Assembly: GCA_020854055.1 (NCBI GenBank)
Contig: JADZGD010000078.1
Span: 1-50,767, forward strand
DNA from: Bryobacterales bacterium
GTDB lineage: Bacteria > Acidobacteriota > Terriglobia > Bryobacterales > Bryobacteraceae
Direction: 5' to 3'
Length of the DNA: 50,767 nucleotides
This document shows, piece by piece, positions 44,543-50,767 of this stretch. Positions within the stretch are counted from its first letter, which is position 1, and the number at the start of each line of letters is the position of its first letter. Position numbers and translations under genes: made by a program. The notes beneath the pieces were generated by a model. The model saw only the letters and a program-made list of their open reading frames with translations. It searched no databases and was not told the DNA's origin.

Positions 44543-45697
44543 ATGGCTAACATGGATACTGGATATCGCCGCGGTTTTTTGCGGCGCATGATGGCGGCGG
44601 TGGGAGCCGGCGCCGCTGCGCCTGCCATTGTGCAAGGGCAGCCGCAGACACCGCGAGGAGGGCGCAGGATCGCGCCTCTGCCATCTTATGCCCGGTTGCA
44701 AAATTACAAATCGTTGAAGCAGTCCAGTTTCGACCGCACGGGCGGGAATCGTGACGCCTGGCCAATCGCCGAAGGAGAGACCAAAGAGATTTTCAGCGCC
44801 GACGGGCCGGGTGTGATCACGCACATCTGGTTCACCATCGCCGGTGGACGGAATCATCTGAAGGATCTGATTCTGCGCGCTTATTGGGATGGCAACGCCA
44901 AACCGAGCGTAGAGACGCCGATCGGCGATTTCTTCGGACTGAACCTGAACCACTATCAGATTTACGAATCGGCCTATCTGGCCTGCTCGCCGGGGAGGTC
45001 CCTGAACTGCTACTTCGTCATGCCGTACAAGAAGGGCGCTCGATTGACGGTGACCAACGAGGGCACGGACCGCGTGGGCGCGTTCTACTCAAACATCGAT
45101 TACCAGGAGATGCCCGCGCTGCCCGACGATACCGTCTATTTTCACGCCCAGTACCGCCAGCAGGCGCCCTGCCTGGCGCACAATGGCGGCGATCGCCGCA
45201 ACCCGGATGGCCGGTTGAACTACGTGTATTGCGAAACCAAAGGGCGCGGCCATCTGATGGGTGTGACGCTGGGCATTCTGCTCAACCAGGATGGCTGGGG
45301 CGGCGAGGGTGACGACATGATCTTTGTCGATGACGAAACCCGGCCGGCGATCATCGGAACGGGCAGCGAGGATTATTTCCTGGGAAGTTGGAATTTCGGC
45401 GGCCGCGATGGCGCGATTCCGTTCGCACACCGATTTTATGGCGCGCCGGTGATCGTCAATCCCGAGCGGGTGGGCGGACGCTACTGCTGCTACCGCTGGC
45501 ACGGCGACAATCCGGTAACCTTTACCCGGTATCTGAAGCACACCATGGAGCACGGGCACGACAACGACAGGGCCGATAATTTCTATTCGGTGGGTTACTG
45601 GTACCAATCCGAGCCGTATACCGACTTCCCCGCCCTGCCGCCGCTGGCGGAGAGGTTACCGCGTGTGCACATCCCGGCCGCGGCCGAAACACGGTGA
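44543..45697 (+). CDS. GH172 (DUF2961) family glycoside hydrolase, secreted
   Basis: A 384-residue protein with a Tat-like signal (GYRRGFLRRMMAAVGAGAA). The DUF2961/GH172 jelly-roll region shows FSADGPGVITHIWFTIAG, LRAYWDGNAKPSVETPIGDFFG, VMPYKKGARLTVTNEG, NIDYQEMPALPDDTVYFHAQYRQ-type text, IIGTGSEDYFLGSWNF and YRWHGDNPV. Characterised GH172 members act on alpha-D-fructofuranosides or D-arabinofuranosides; the substrate here is unknown. AGGAGA precedes the ATG by 5 nt. It lies next to two rhamnosidase genes, suggesting a shared polysaccharide target. Confidence 0.85.
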   Translation: MANMDTGYRRGFLRRMMAAVGAGAAAPAIVQGQPQTPRGGRRIAPLPSYARLQNYKSLKQSSFDRTGGNRDAWPIAEGETKEIFSADGPGVITHIWFTIAGGRNHLKDLILRAYWDGNAKPSVETPIGDFFGLNLNHYQIYESAYLACSPGRSLNCYFVMPYKKGARLTVTNEGTDRVGAFYSNIDYQEMPALPDDTVYFHAQYRQQAPCLAHNGGDRRNPDGRLNYVYCETKGRGHLMGVTLGILLNQDGWGGEGDDMIFVDDETRPAIIGTGSEDYFLGSWNFGGRDGAIPFAHRFYGAPVIVNPERVGGRYCCYRWHGDNPVTFTRYLKHTMEHGHDNDRADNFYSVGYWYQSEPYTDFPALPPLAERLPRVHIPAAAETR

Positions 45698-45709
45698 GGG
45701 TAATTCGGG

Positions 45710-46498
45710 TTAGCTCCAGCCGGCCGAAAATACTTTGCGCCAGAATCCGGCTGGCGGCGGCTTAATATCCATCGCCTCGTATATGTTTTCGACTTCCGCC
45801 GGCTTTAGCGGCTGCCGGCGGCTCATCAGAAAATCGGATTCCCGCAGGCGGCAGAACAGGTCCACGCAGCGCCAACATTCGCACAGGTGCCGCTCCACCT
45901 TCTGCCGCGTCTGCCAGACGAGACGCCCGTCAGAGTAATCGGCCAGCGTTCGGGCGCTGGCACAACCCGGCCCGGCGGCGGGCAAAACGATACACGAGAG
46001 GCCGGCGCCCTGTAAAGCCGCGTTGAGTTTGGCGCGCACGGCGGCGACGGTCTTATGGTCGAGATTCAGCATCCGGGCGGAGGCGTGTTCATCATAGCCC
46101 ATGGCTTCGAGCCAGCCAATTTGGCGCTCGAGCGCCGGAACACCCGTGAGCAGGGCGGGCTCTGGAGCCGGCCGGTTCTGAACGCGAGGAGCAAACTGTT
46201 CGATCACCATGTCGCGCAAACCCAGCAGAAACTCACGTTCGGTAGCGATTCCGGAGACCTCGAAGACCGTACATCCGGAACGGGAGAAGATCGCCATCAG
46301 AGCCGGCAAGCTATTGGGATCGTCGCCGCGTTCGGGCAGGTAGTGCAGGATGACGGCGCGGCAAAACGGAAGATACTCGGCAATAAAATGCCGCCAGCCC
46401 TCCGGACGCCGGGCACGGCAGTCGTGCACCATGTCATTGCAAGTATAGACAGCCATCTCTATATTCCATTTGTAGATCAGCGGCCACTCGATGCGCAT
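45710..46498 (-). CDS. Sigma-like protein with C-terminal zinc-finger (ZAS-like) segment
   Basis: A 262-residue protein I cannot name. Residues 30-55 (GWRHFIAEYLPFCRAVILHYL) resemble region 2 of ECF sigma factors. Residues 125-160 (IGWLEAMGYDEHASARMLNL, DHKTVAAVRAKL) look like a sigma-4-type HTH. The C-terminus has H204-x3-C208-x2-C211, the zinc pattern of anti-sigma ZAS/zf-HC2 domains, with more cysteines (206, 216). So it may be an ECF-like factor carrying its own metal or redox sensor. It starts 12 bp after the ALDH stop; an ATG at 46456 is an alternative start. The assignment is tentative. Confidence 0.5.
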   Translation of the reverse strand: MRIEWPLIYKWNIEMAVYTCNDMVHDCRARRPEGWRHFIAEYLPFCRAVILHYLPERGDDPNSLPALMAIFSRSGCTVFEVSGIATEREFLLGLRDMVIEQFAPRVQNRPAPEPALLTGVPALERQIGWLEAMGYDEHASARMLNLDHKTVAAVRAKLNAALQGAGLSCIVLPAAGPGCASARTLADYSDGRLVWQTRQKVERHLCECWRCVDLFCRLRESDFLMSRRQPLKPAEVENIYEAMDIKPPPAGFWRKVFSAGWS

Positions 46499-46510
46499 GC
46501 GGAAGCGTGG

Positions 46511-48040
46511 CTATAACTCAAAGGCAATTCCTTGGGCGAGTGGCAATTCACCGCTCCAGTTAACGGTCACAGTCTGACGCCGCATGTAGGACTTCCAGGC
46601 ATCGCTTCCGGCTTCGCGGCCGCCGCCTGTATCTTTTTCGCCCCCGAACGCGCCGCCGATTTCCGCGCCGCTGGTGCCGATGTTGATGTTGGCGATGCCG
46701 CAATCGCTGCCGCGGGCGCTGAGGAACGTTTCGGCCGATCGCAGGCTACTGGTGAACATCGCCGAACCGAGCCCTTGCGGAACATCGTTGTGCCAGGCGA
46801 TCGCCTGATCCAGTTGGTCGAATTCCATCAGATAGAGGATCGGCGCAAAGATCTCGCGCTGAAGAACGGGCATCGACGGCTGCGCCCTCGCCAGTACCGG
46901 TTCCACAAAATAGCCCGGGCGGCTCAGCCTCCTGCCGCCGTACAGGATCTCGCCACCCTGGCGGCGAATCTCATCCAGACCGCTCATCATCTCGTCTACC
47001 GCTGCCTGGTTGATCAGCGGACCCATCAAGGTCGCCGGATCGAGGGGGTCGCCGATCCGAATCTGGCCATAGGCCCGGACCAGGCGGCGCTCGATCTCTC
47101 TGGCGATACCCTTCTGCAACAACAGGCGCCGGATGCTGGTGCAGCGCTGCCCGGCGGTACCCACGGCGCCGAACAGCACCGCGCGCACCACCAGTTCCGG
47201 ATCGGCATCGTCCATCACGATGACCGCGTTGTTGCCGCCCAACTCCAGGATCGTCTTCCCCAAACGCCGGCCCACAACCTCGGCCACACGGTATCCCATG
47301 GCGCAGGAGCCGGTGGCGCTAATCACCGCCATGCGCCGGTCTTCCAGCATCCTTTCCCCCACCGTGGAGCCGCGCCCAATGACCACGGAAAAGACCCCCT
47401 TCCAGCCATTGGCCTCCAACACACGGTTGCAGATATTCTGAACGGCAATCGCCGTCAGCGGAGTTTGGGATGATGGCTTCCACACCACCGTATCGCCGCA
47501 AACAGCAGCGATGAGGGCATTCCAGCTCCATACGGCCACCGGGAAGTTGAAGGCGCTGATCACGCCGCAAACACCCAGCGGGTGCCACTGCTCGTACATA
47601 CGGTGGCCCGGACGCTCGCTCTGCATGCTGAGGCCGTACAGTTGGCGCGAGAGGCCCACGGCAAAGTCGGCGATGTCGATCATCTCCTGTACTTCTCCGC
47701 GCCCCTCGGCGAGAATCTTTCCGTTTTCGAGTGCGACCAGGCGCCCGAGATCGTCCTTGTTCCGCCGCAGTTCGTCACCGATCTGGCGGATGATCTCACC
47801 ACGTTTCGGGGCCGGCAACAGGCGCCATCGTTGAAACGTCTCCCAGGCGTTGGCCGCTACCTGTTCGTAGTCGTCTTCCCCCGCCATCCGAACCGCGGCC
47901 AGGGGAGACTCGCCGGACGGATTCGAGGAGATCAGTTCTCCTCCGGACGGAACCGGAATCCAATCGCCGGCGCAGGCGCCCGAGTTTACTTTACGGATAC
48001 CGAGACGATCCAGAACATCCTCACCGGTAGATAAAAGCAC
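46511..48040 (-). CDS. Aldehyde dehydrogenase family 7 (aminoadipate semialdehyde dehydrogenase-like)
   Basis: A 509-residue NAD(P)-dependent dehydrogenase. ALDH7 features are VISAFNFPVAVWSWNALIA, CGDTVVWKPSSQTPLTAIA, the catalytic Cys in AVGTAGQRCTSIRR, Glu in LELGGNNAVIVMDDAD and the highly typical C-terminus NINIGTSGAEIGGAFGGEKD. Family 7 oxidises alpha-aminoadipate semialdehyde in lysine breakdown and related aldehydes. GTG 48040 is chosen because GAGGAGG lies 11 nt upstream and only a TTG (48088) without a ribosome binding site lies further up. It sits 54 bp from the cdsA stop and may be cotranscribed with uppS-cdsA. Confidence 0.88.
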   Translation of the reverse strand: MLLSTGEDVLDRLGIRKVNSGACAGDWIPVPSGGELISSNPSGESPLAAVRMAGEDDYEQVAANAWETFQRWRLLPAPKRGEIIRQIGDELRRNKDDLGRLVALENGKILAEGRGEVQEMIDIADFAVGLSRQLYGLSMQSERPGHRMYEQWHPLGVCGVISAFNFPVAVWSWNALIAAVCGDTVVWKPSSQTPLTAIAVQNICNRVLEANGWKGVFSVVIGRGSTVGERMLEDRRMAVISATGSCAMGYRVAEVVGRRLGKTILELGGNNAVIVMDDADPELVVRAVLFGAVGTAGQRCTSIRRLLLQKGIAREIERRLVRAYGQIRIGDPLDPATLMGPLINQAAVDEMMSGLDEIRRQGGEILYGGRRLSRPGYFVEPVLARAQPSMPVLQREIFAPILYLMEFDQLDQAIAWHNDVPQGLGSAMFTSSLRSAETFLSARGSDCGIANINIGTSGAEIGGAFGGEKDTGGGREAGSDAWKSYMRRQTVTVNWSGELPLAQGIAFEL

Positions 48041-48094
48041 GGTGTCAGCCGCCTCCTCGTTTGATTTTACGACGCCCGCGGATGTCAATACGTT

Positions 48095-48865
48095 CTAGCG
48101 GGGCGCCCAGTTCAACAGGAAGTAAACGACCGGAATGGAAAACAGACTGCTGTCAACCCGGTCGAGCCAGCCGCCGTGGCCGGGCAGTAGTGTACCGCTG
48201 TCTTTGATACCGGCGCCGCGCTTCATGGCCGACTCGACCAGATCTCCTAGCTGACCCGCCACGTTCGCCAGTGCCGAAAACAGAAGTGCATCAACCAGAG
48301 GTGTGGCTGGTGAGAAGAAATGGAGCCAGATCCATCCGAACAGGATGGACGCGGCAACCGAGGCGAGTGCGCCCTGCACCGATTTTCCAGGGCTGATACG
48401 GGGCGCCAGTTTGTGCCGCCCGAATGTGCGGCCCGCATAGTAAGCCGCTGAATCGCCCACCCAGTTGAGGGCCAGCGCGTAAAGCAGCCAGTAGGGGTTG
48501 TTCCTCCACAGTCCGATGGCGCACCGCCAGGGACCAAAGGCATAGAGCCACCCCAGGGCCACACCGCCGGCGTACGGCAACACCCCGTTGAGCGGGTCGA
48601 GCCGCAGCGACAACGCCAGCACGATCACCAGCGCCGCAACCATCGCCCCGGGTCCGGCGCCCGGGGCAAGCATCAGTCCCAGGCCCAGCAGCATCGCTAC
48701 CCAATCCGGCGGCGTGACCCCGTGGGCACGCACAATGCCGGTGAATTCGTGGAAGCACAGCAGGGCGACAGCAACAACCACGGGCAGAAAAATCCAGGCC
48801 GGGGCGAACAGAACGACTGCCACAATGACCGGGGCGAGAACGATCGCGGTGAAAACGCGCTTCAT
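48095..48865 (-). CDS. cdsA: Phosphatidate cytidylyltransferase
   Basis: A 256-residue inner-membrane enzyme that makes CDP-diacylglycerol from phosphatidate and CTP, the branch point of phospholipid synthesis. It has about seven hydrophobic helices and the C-terminal CDP-alcohol signature: SAMKRGAGIKDSGTLLPGHG then GWLDRVDSSLF. ATG 48865 overlaps the uppS stop (ATGA), and this start gives the normal length. Usual neighbour of uppS. Confidence 0.94.
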   Translation of the reverse strand: MKRVFTAIVLAPVIVAVVLFAPAWIFLPVVVAVALLCFHEFTGIVRAHGVTPPDWVAMLLGLGLMLAPGAGPGAMVAALVIVLALSLRLDPLNGVLPYAGGVALGWLYAFGPWRCAIGLWRNNPYWLLYALALNWVGDSAAYYAGRTFGRHKLAPRISPGKSVQGALASVAASILFGWIWLHFFSPATPLVDALLFSALANVAGQLGDLVESAMKRGAGIKDSGTLLPGHGGWLDRVDSSLFSIPVVYFLLNWAPR

Positions 48866-49689
48866 TGCGTGGGAACGGCGACCGCTCCGGACCAGCGCTT
48901 GCCATTCAACTCCGACCGCTTCAGGCCGCCGAAACGGCGTTCCCGCTTCTGGTAATCGACGATGGCCTCCAACAGGTCCCGCCGGCGGAAGTCCGGCCAG
49001 TAGGTCTCGGTCACATACAGCTCGGCATAGGCGATCTGCCAAAGAAGGAAATTACTGATGCGCATTTCGCCCGAGGTCCGGATGAGCAGATCGGGATCCG
49101 GCAGCCCAGCGGTATAGAGCCGGGAGGCGATGGCCTCTTCGTCGATACGCAACTCCGACAGGCGTCCCGCGTCGCGCGCTTCGTCCAACAGGACATTGAG
49201 GGCGTCTACCAGCTCGGCCCGGCCGCCGTAATTGATCGCCAGGTTCACGCGGAGACCGGTATTGGAAGCGGTGGCGTCTTCGGCGGCATGCAGTTCGCGC
49301 TGGATCTCGATCGGAAGCCCCTCCAGCCGGCCGATGGCGCTCAACTGGATTTCATGCTCCATGAGGTTGTTCAGTTCCTTACGAAGGTAGATCCGGAGCA
49401 GGCGCCAAAGGGTGTCCACTTCGGCGCGGGGGCGCTTCCAGTTTTCCACCGAAAACGCGTAGAGCGTGAGAACCTGAATCCCCAGCCGGGCACACGTTTC
49501 CACCGTAATCCGCACGGGCTCGATCCCGGCCTTGTGCCCCGCAACCCGGGGCATATTGCGGCTGTTCGCCCAGCGGCCATTGCCATCCATAATGATGGCG
49601 ACATGCGCGGGCAGCCGCTGCGGATCGATGGATAGCGCCAGGGACCGATCAGGATCGTTCGGCTTCAGGGCTTCAAGTAACGCCTTCAT
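48862..49689 (-). CDS. uppS: Undecaprenyl diphosphate synthase
   Basis: A cis-prenyltransferase that makes the C55 carrier lipid for peptidoglycan. The 275-residue protein has the catalytic IMDGNGRWA motif, RVAGHKAGIEPVR, LTLYAFSVENWKRP, INYGGRAELVDA and LPDPDLLIRTSGEMRISNFL with AYAELYVTETYWPDF. An N-terminal extension of about 25 residues precedes the core. GGAG lies 7 nt before the ATG. First gene of the uppS-cdsA unit. Confidence 0.95.
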   Translation of the reverse strand: MKALLEALKPNDPDRSLALSIDPQRLPAHVAIIMDGNGRWANSRNMPRVAGHKAGIEPVRITVETCARLGIQVLTLYAFSVENWKRPRAEVDTLWRLLRIYLRKELNNLMEHEIQLSAIGRLEGLPIEIQRELHAAEDATASNTGLRVNLAINYGGRAELVDALNVLLDEARDAGRLSELRIDEEAIASRLYTAGLPDPDLLIRTSGEMRISNFLLWQIAYAELYVTETYWPDFRRRDLLEAIVDYQKRERRFGGLKRSELNGKRWSGAVAVPTQ

Positions 49690-49743
49690 TGAATCACTCC
49701 ATGGTACATCGCGCTGTTTGGCAAGGGCTACTGCCCGCGAACG

Positions 49744-49776
49744 GGATGGATTCCCGGGCCGGATGGAGTCCCGGGC
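49744..49776. repeat. Tandem 17-bp imperfect duplication
   Basis: GGATGGATTCCCGGGC (49744-49759) is repeated as GGATGGAGTCCCGGGC (49761-49776), one mismatch in 16, with a 17-bp period. It lies in the divergent spacer between uppS and the YkgJ-like gene. Each unit contains the palindrome CCCGGG. It may be a replication slippage product or a pair of binding sites. Confidence 0.6.
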
Positions 49777-49811
49777 TTGCCGGAATCGGCGGGCCGGGAT
49801 AGGCTTGGGAG

Positions 49812-50327
49812 GTGGTTACCGATTTGGCTGAAGTCTTCCGGCTCGGGACCGCGCGCGCGAAGGAGAATCTGGACTTTCGCCGCTACCTCTCCGCGCGCCA
49901 CGATTCCGGCAGGATGTTTCCGATTCTCGCCACCCGGGTGCAGCAACAGATCGACTGCACTGCCTGCGCCAACTGCTGCCGCCATTCGATCGTCGCCGTC
50001 AGCAGCACGGACATCGGGCAAATCGCCTCCTCCCTCAATATCGCCGCGGGTACGGTCATCCAACTCTACACCGATCCGGACCGCGAGCGGCCAGGATCGA
50101 GAATACTGCGGACATCGAGAGATGGTTGCGTGTTTCTGGATGACAACCTCTGCGTTATCTATGAAGCTCGCCCGAAGGCCTGCCGTGATTTTCCGCATAT
50201 CGGCGCGAGGATCCGTTCATTAGGCGGGCGGCCGTCAGCTCACGCCCGATGGGCGCCGCTGTGCCCCATCATCTACAACGCTCTCGAGATGCACAAACAA
50301 CTTGCCGGCTTTCAGCGGCGGAGTTGA
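49812..50327 (+). CDS. YkgJ-family cysteine cluster protein
   Basis: A 171-residue protein of the UPF0153/YkgJ family, thought to bind zinc or an iron-sulfur cluster. Cysteines are arranged as CTACANCC, then DGCVFLDDNLCVIYEARPKACRDFP and a last Cys in PLCPII, the family pattern. The GTG at 49812 abuts a GGGAGG sequence (49807-49812) that would be too close for it; TTG 49824 has this sequence 11 nt upstream and may be the true start. Function unknown. Divergent from uppS. Confidence 0.82.
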   Translation: MVTDLAEVFRLGTARAKENLDFRRYLSARHDSGRMFPILATRVQQQIDCTACANCCRHSIVAVSSTDIGQIASSLNIAAGTVIQLYTDPDRERPGSRILRTSRDGCVFLDDNLCVIYEARPKACRDFPHIGARIRSLGGRPSAHARWAPLCPIIYNALEMHKQLAGFQRRS

Positions 50328-50433
50328 TCACAACCTGCAGCGCCGCCGCGAAATGCCTGCGCCCGGGGTGACATTATTCTGGAGCATCTTCACATCGAGG
50401 CAGGACGGCGCCAACATAGTAGGATGAAGCAGT

Positions 50434-50767
50434 ATGAAAGGCACTTTCTGTTTTTTTCTATTCACTTCCCTCGTATATGCGGCCACGCCGGTCAAGGTGC
50501 TGATCGTCGATGGACAAAACAACCATGACTGGAAGCTCACCACTCCCGTTCTAAAGACAATTCTGCTGGCCAGCGGCCGTTTCACGGTTGACGTCGCCAC
50601 CAGCCCGCCGCATGGCGGCGACATGTCCGGCTTCCAACCCGTCTTTTCGAGATACGGGGCCGTGGTACTGAACTACAACGGCGATGCGTGGAGCGGGCAA
50701 ACCCGCTCCGCCTTCGACGAGTACGTACGCGATGGTGGCGGCGTCGTCATTTATCACGCCGCCGACA
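50434..50767 (+). CDS. Secreted ThuA-domain protein (partial, cut by window end)
   Basis: The frame stays open from ATG 50434 to the last base (111 complete codons). A signal peptide (MKGTFCFFLFTSLVYA) is followed by VKVLIVDGQNNHDWKLTTPV, the start of a ThuA-like (trehalose utilisation/glutamine amidotransferase-like) domain, and by GAVVLNYNGDAWSG and DGGGVVIYHAAD, which match the family. AGGA is 9 nt upstream. ThuA proteins are linked to sugar metabolism; their chemistry is poorly known. The C-terminal part is not in the window. Confidence 0.8.
   Translation, partial: MKGTFCFFLFTSLVYAATPVKVLIVDGQNNHDWKLTTPVLKTILLASGRFTVDVATSPPHGGDMSGFQPVFSRYGAVVLNYNGDAWSGQTRSAFDEYVRDGGGVVIYHAAD

Overview
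The window looks like a chromosomal segment from an acidobacterium, most likely of the Bryobacterales/Solibacter type. This is inferred from gene content, not from a marker gene. The clues are high GC (about 60% or more by eye), an Oar-like TonB receptor with an N-terminal carboxypeptidase-regulatory domain, ToxR/CadC-like one-component regulators, many secreted Tat-type sugar enzymes, glycoside hydrolases and a GH172/DUF2961 protein. Packing is dense. There are no tRNA or rRNA genes, insertion sequences, CRISPR arrays or obvious prophage genes. The only stretch over 300 bp without a recognised gene is the first ~390 bp.

Layout. (1) 0.4-5.2 kb: a large TonB-dependent receptor (minus strand, with a strong terminator) divergent from a membrane-anchored winged-helix regulator, with two 7+4 bp direct-repeat arrays between or at the start of these genes. 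(2) 5.3-9.9 kb: argS, a small unknown gene, and a malic enzyme/phosphotransacetylase fusion. (3) 10-15.8 kb: a symmetric island. Two secreted metallophosphoesterases flank a FadR-type regulator plus an MtaB-like corrinoid methyltransferase on one strand, and a TIM-barrel isomerase plus a short-chain dehydrogenase on the other. (4) 15.8-24.3 kb: a DnaC-like loader ATPase, a rhamnosidase-like hydrolase, sodC with a hairpin that buries its own start codon, an S9 peptidase and a soluble three-PAS histidine kinase. (5) 24.4-28.3 kb: a DUF192 gene facing a translationally coupled operon of a sensor kinase with c-type haem motifs, an archaemetzincin protease and an NtrC-type sigma54 activator.

(6) 28.5-33.8 kb: a long housekeeping operon acyP-apt-ispE-prs-rplY-pth-rpsF-rpsR-rplI, ending at a 13-bp hairpin. 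(7) 33.9-38.4 kb: a dehydrogenase coupled to a HEAT/SEC-C protein with a clear terminator, an ACT protein with a basic tail, an alanyl-tRNA editing protein, and a nuoA gene without other complex I genes next to it. (8) 38.5-45.7 kb: secreted carbohydrate-active enzymes GH106, GH78 and GH172, suggesting use of rhamnose-containing plant or microbial polysaccharide. (9) 45.7-49.7 kb: uppS-cdsA-ALDH7 followed by a sigma-like protein with a C-terminal zinc-finger (ZAS-like) segment. (10) The right end carries a YkgJ-type cysteine cluster protein and the start of a secreted ThuA-domain protein cut by the window edge.

The most distinctive systems are the haem-sensor/metzincin/sigma54-activator operon, the isolated MtaB-like methyltransferase island, the sodC start-codon hairpin, and the ToxR-like regulator with PhoB-box-style repeats. 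Several genes also have a -10 element only 7-18 nt before the start codon and no clear Shine-Dalgarno sequence, which suggests leaderless or near-leaderless transcripts. No computation was run. Family calls rest on recognised motifs, and functional links are inference unless stated.
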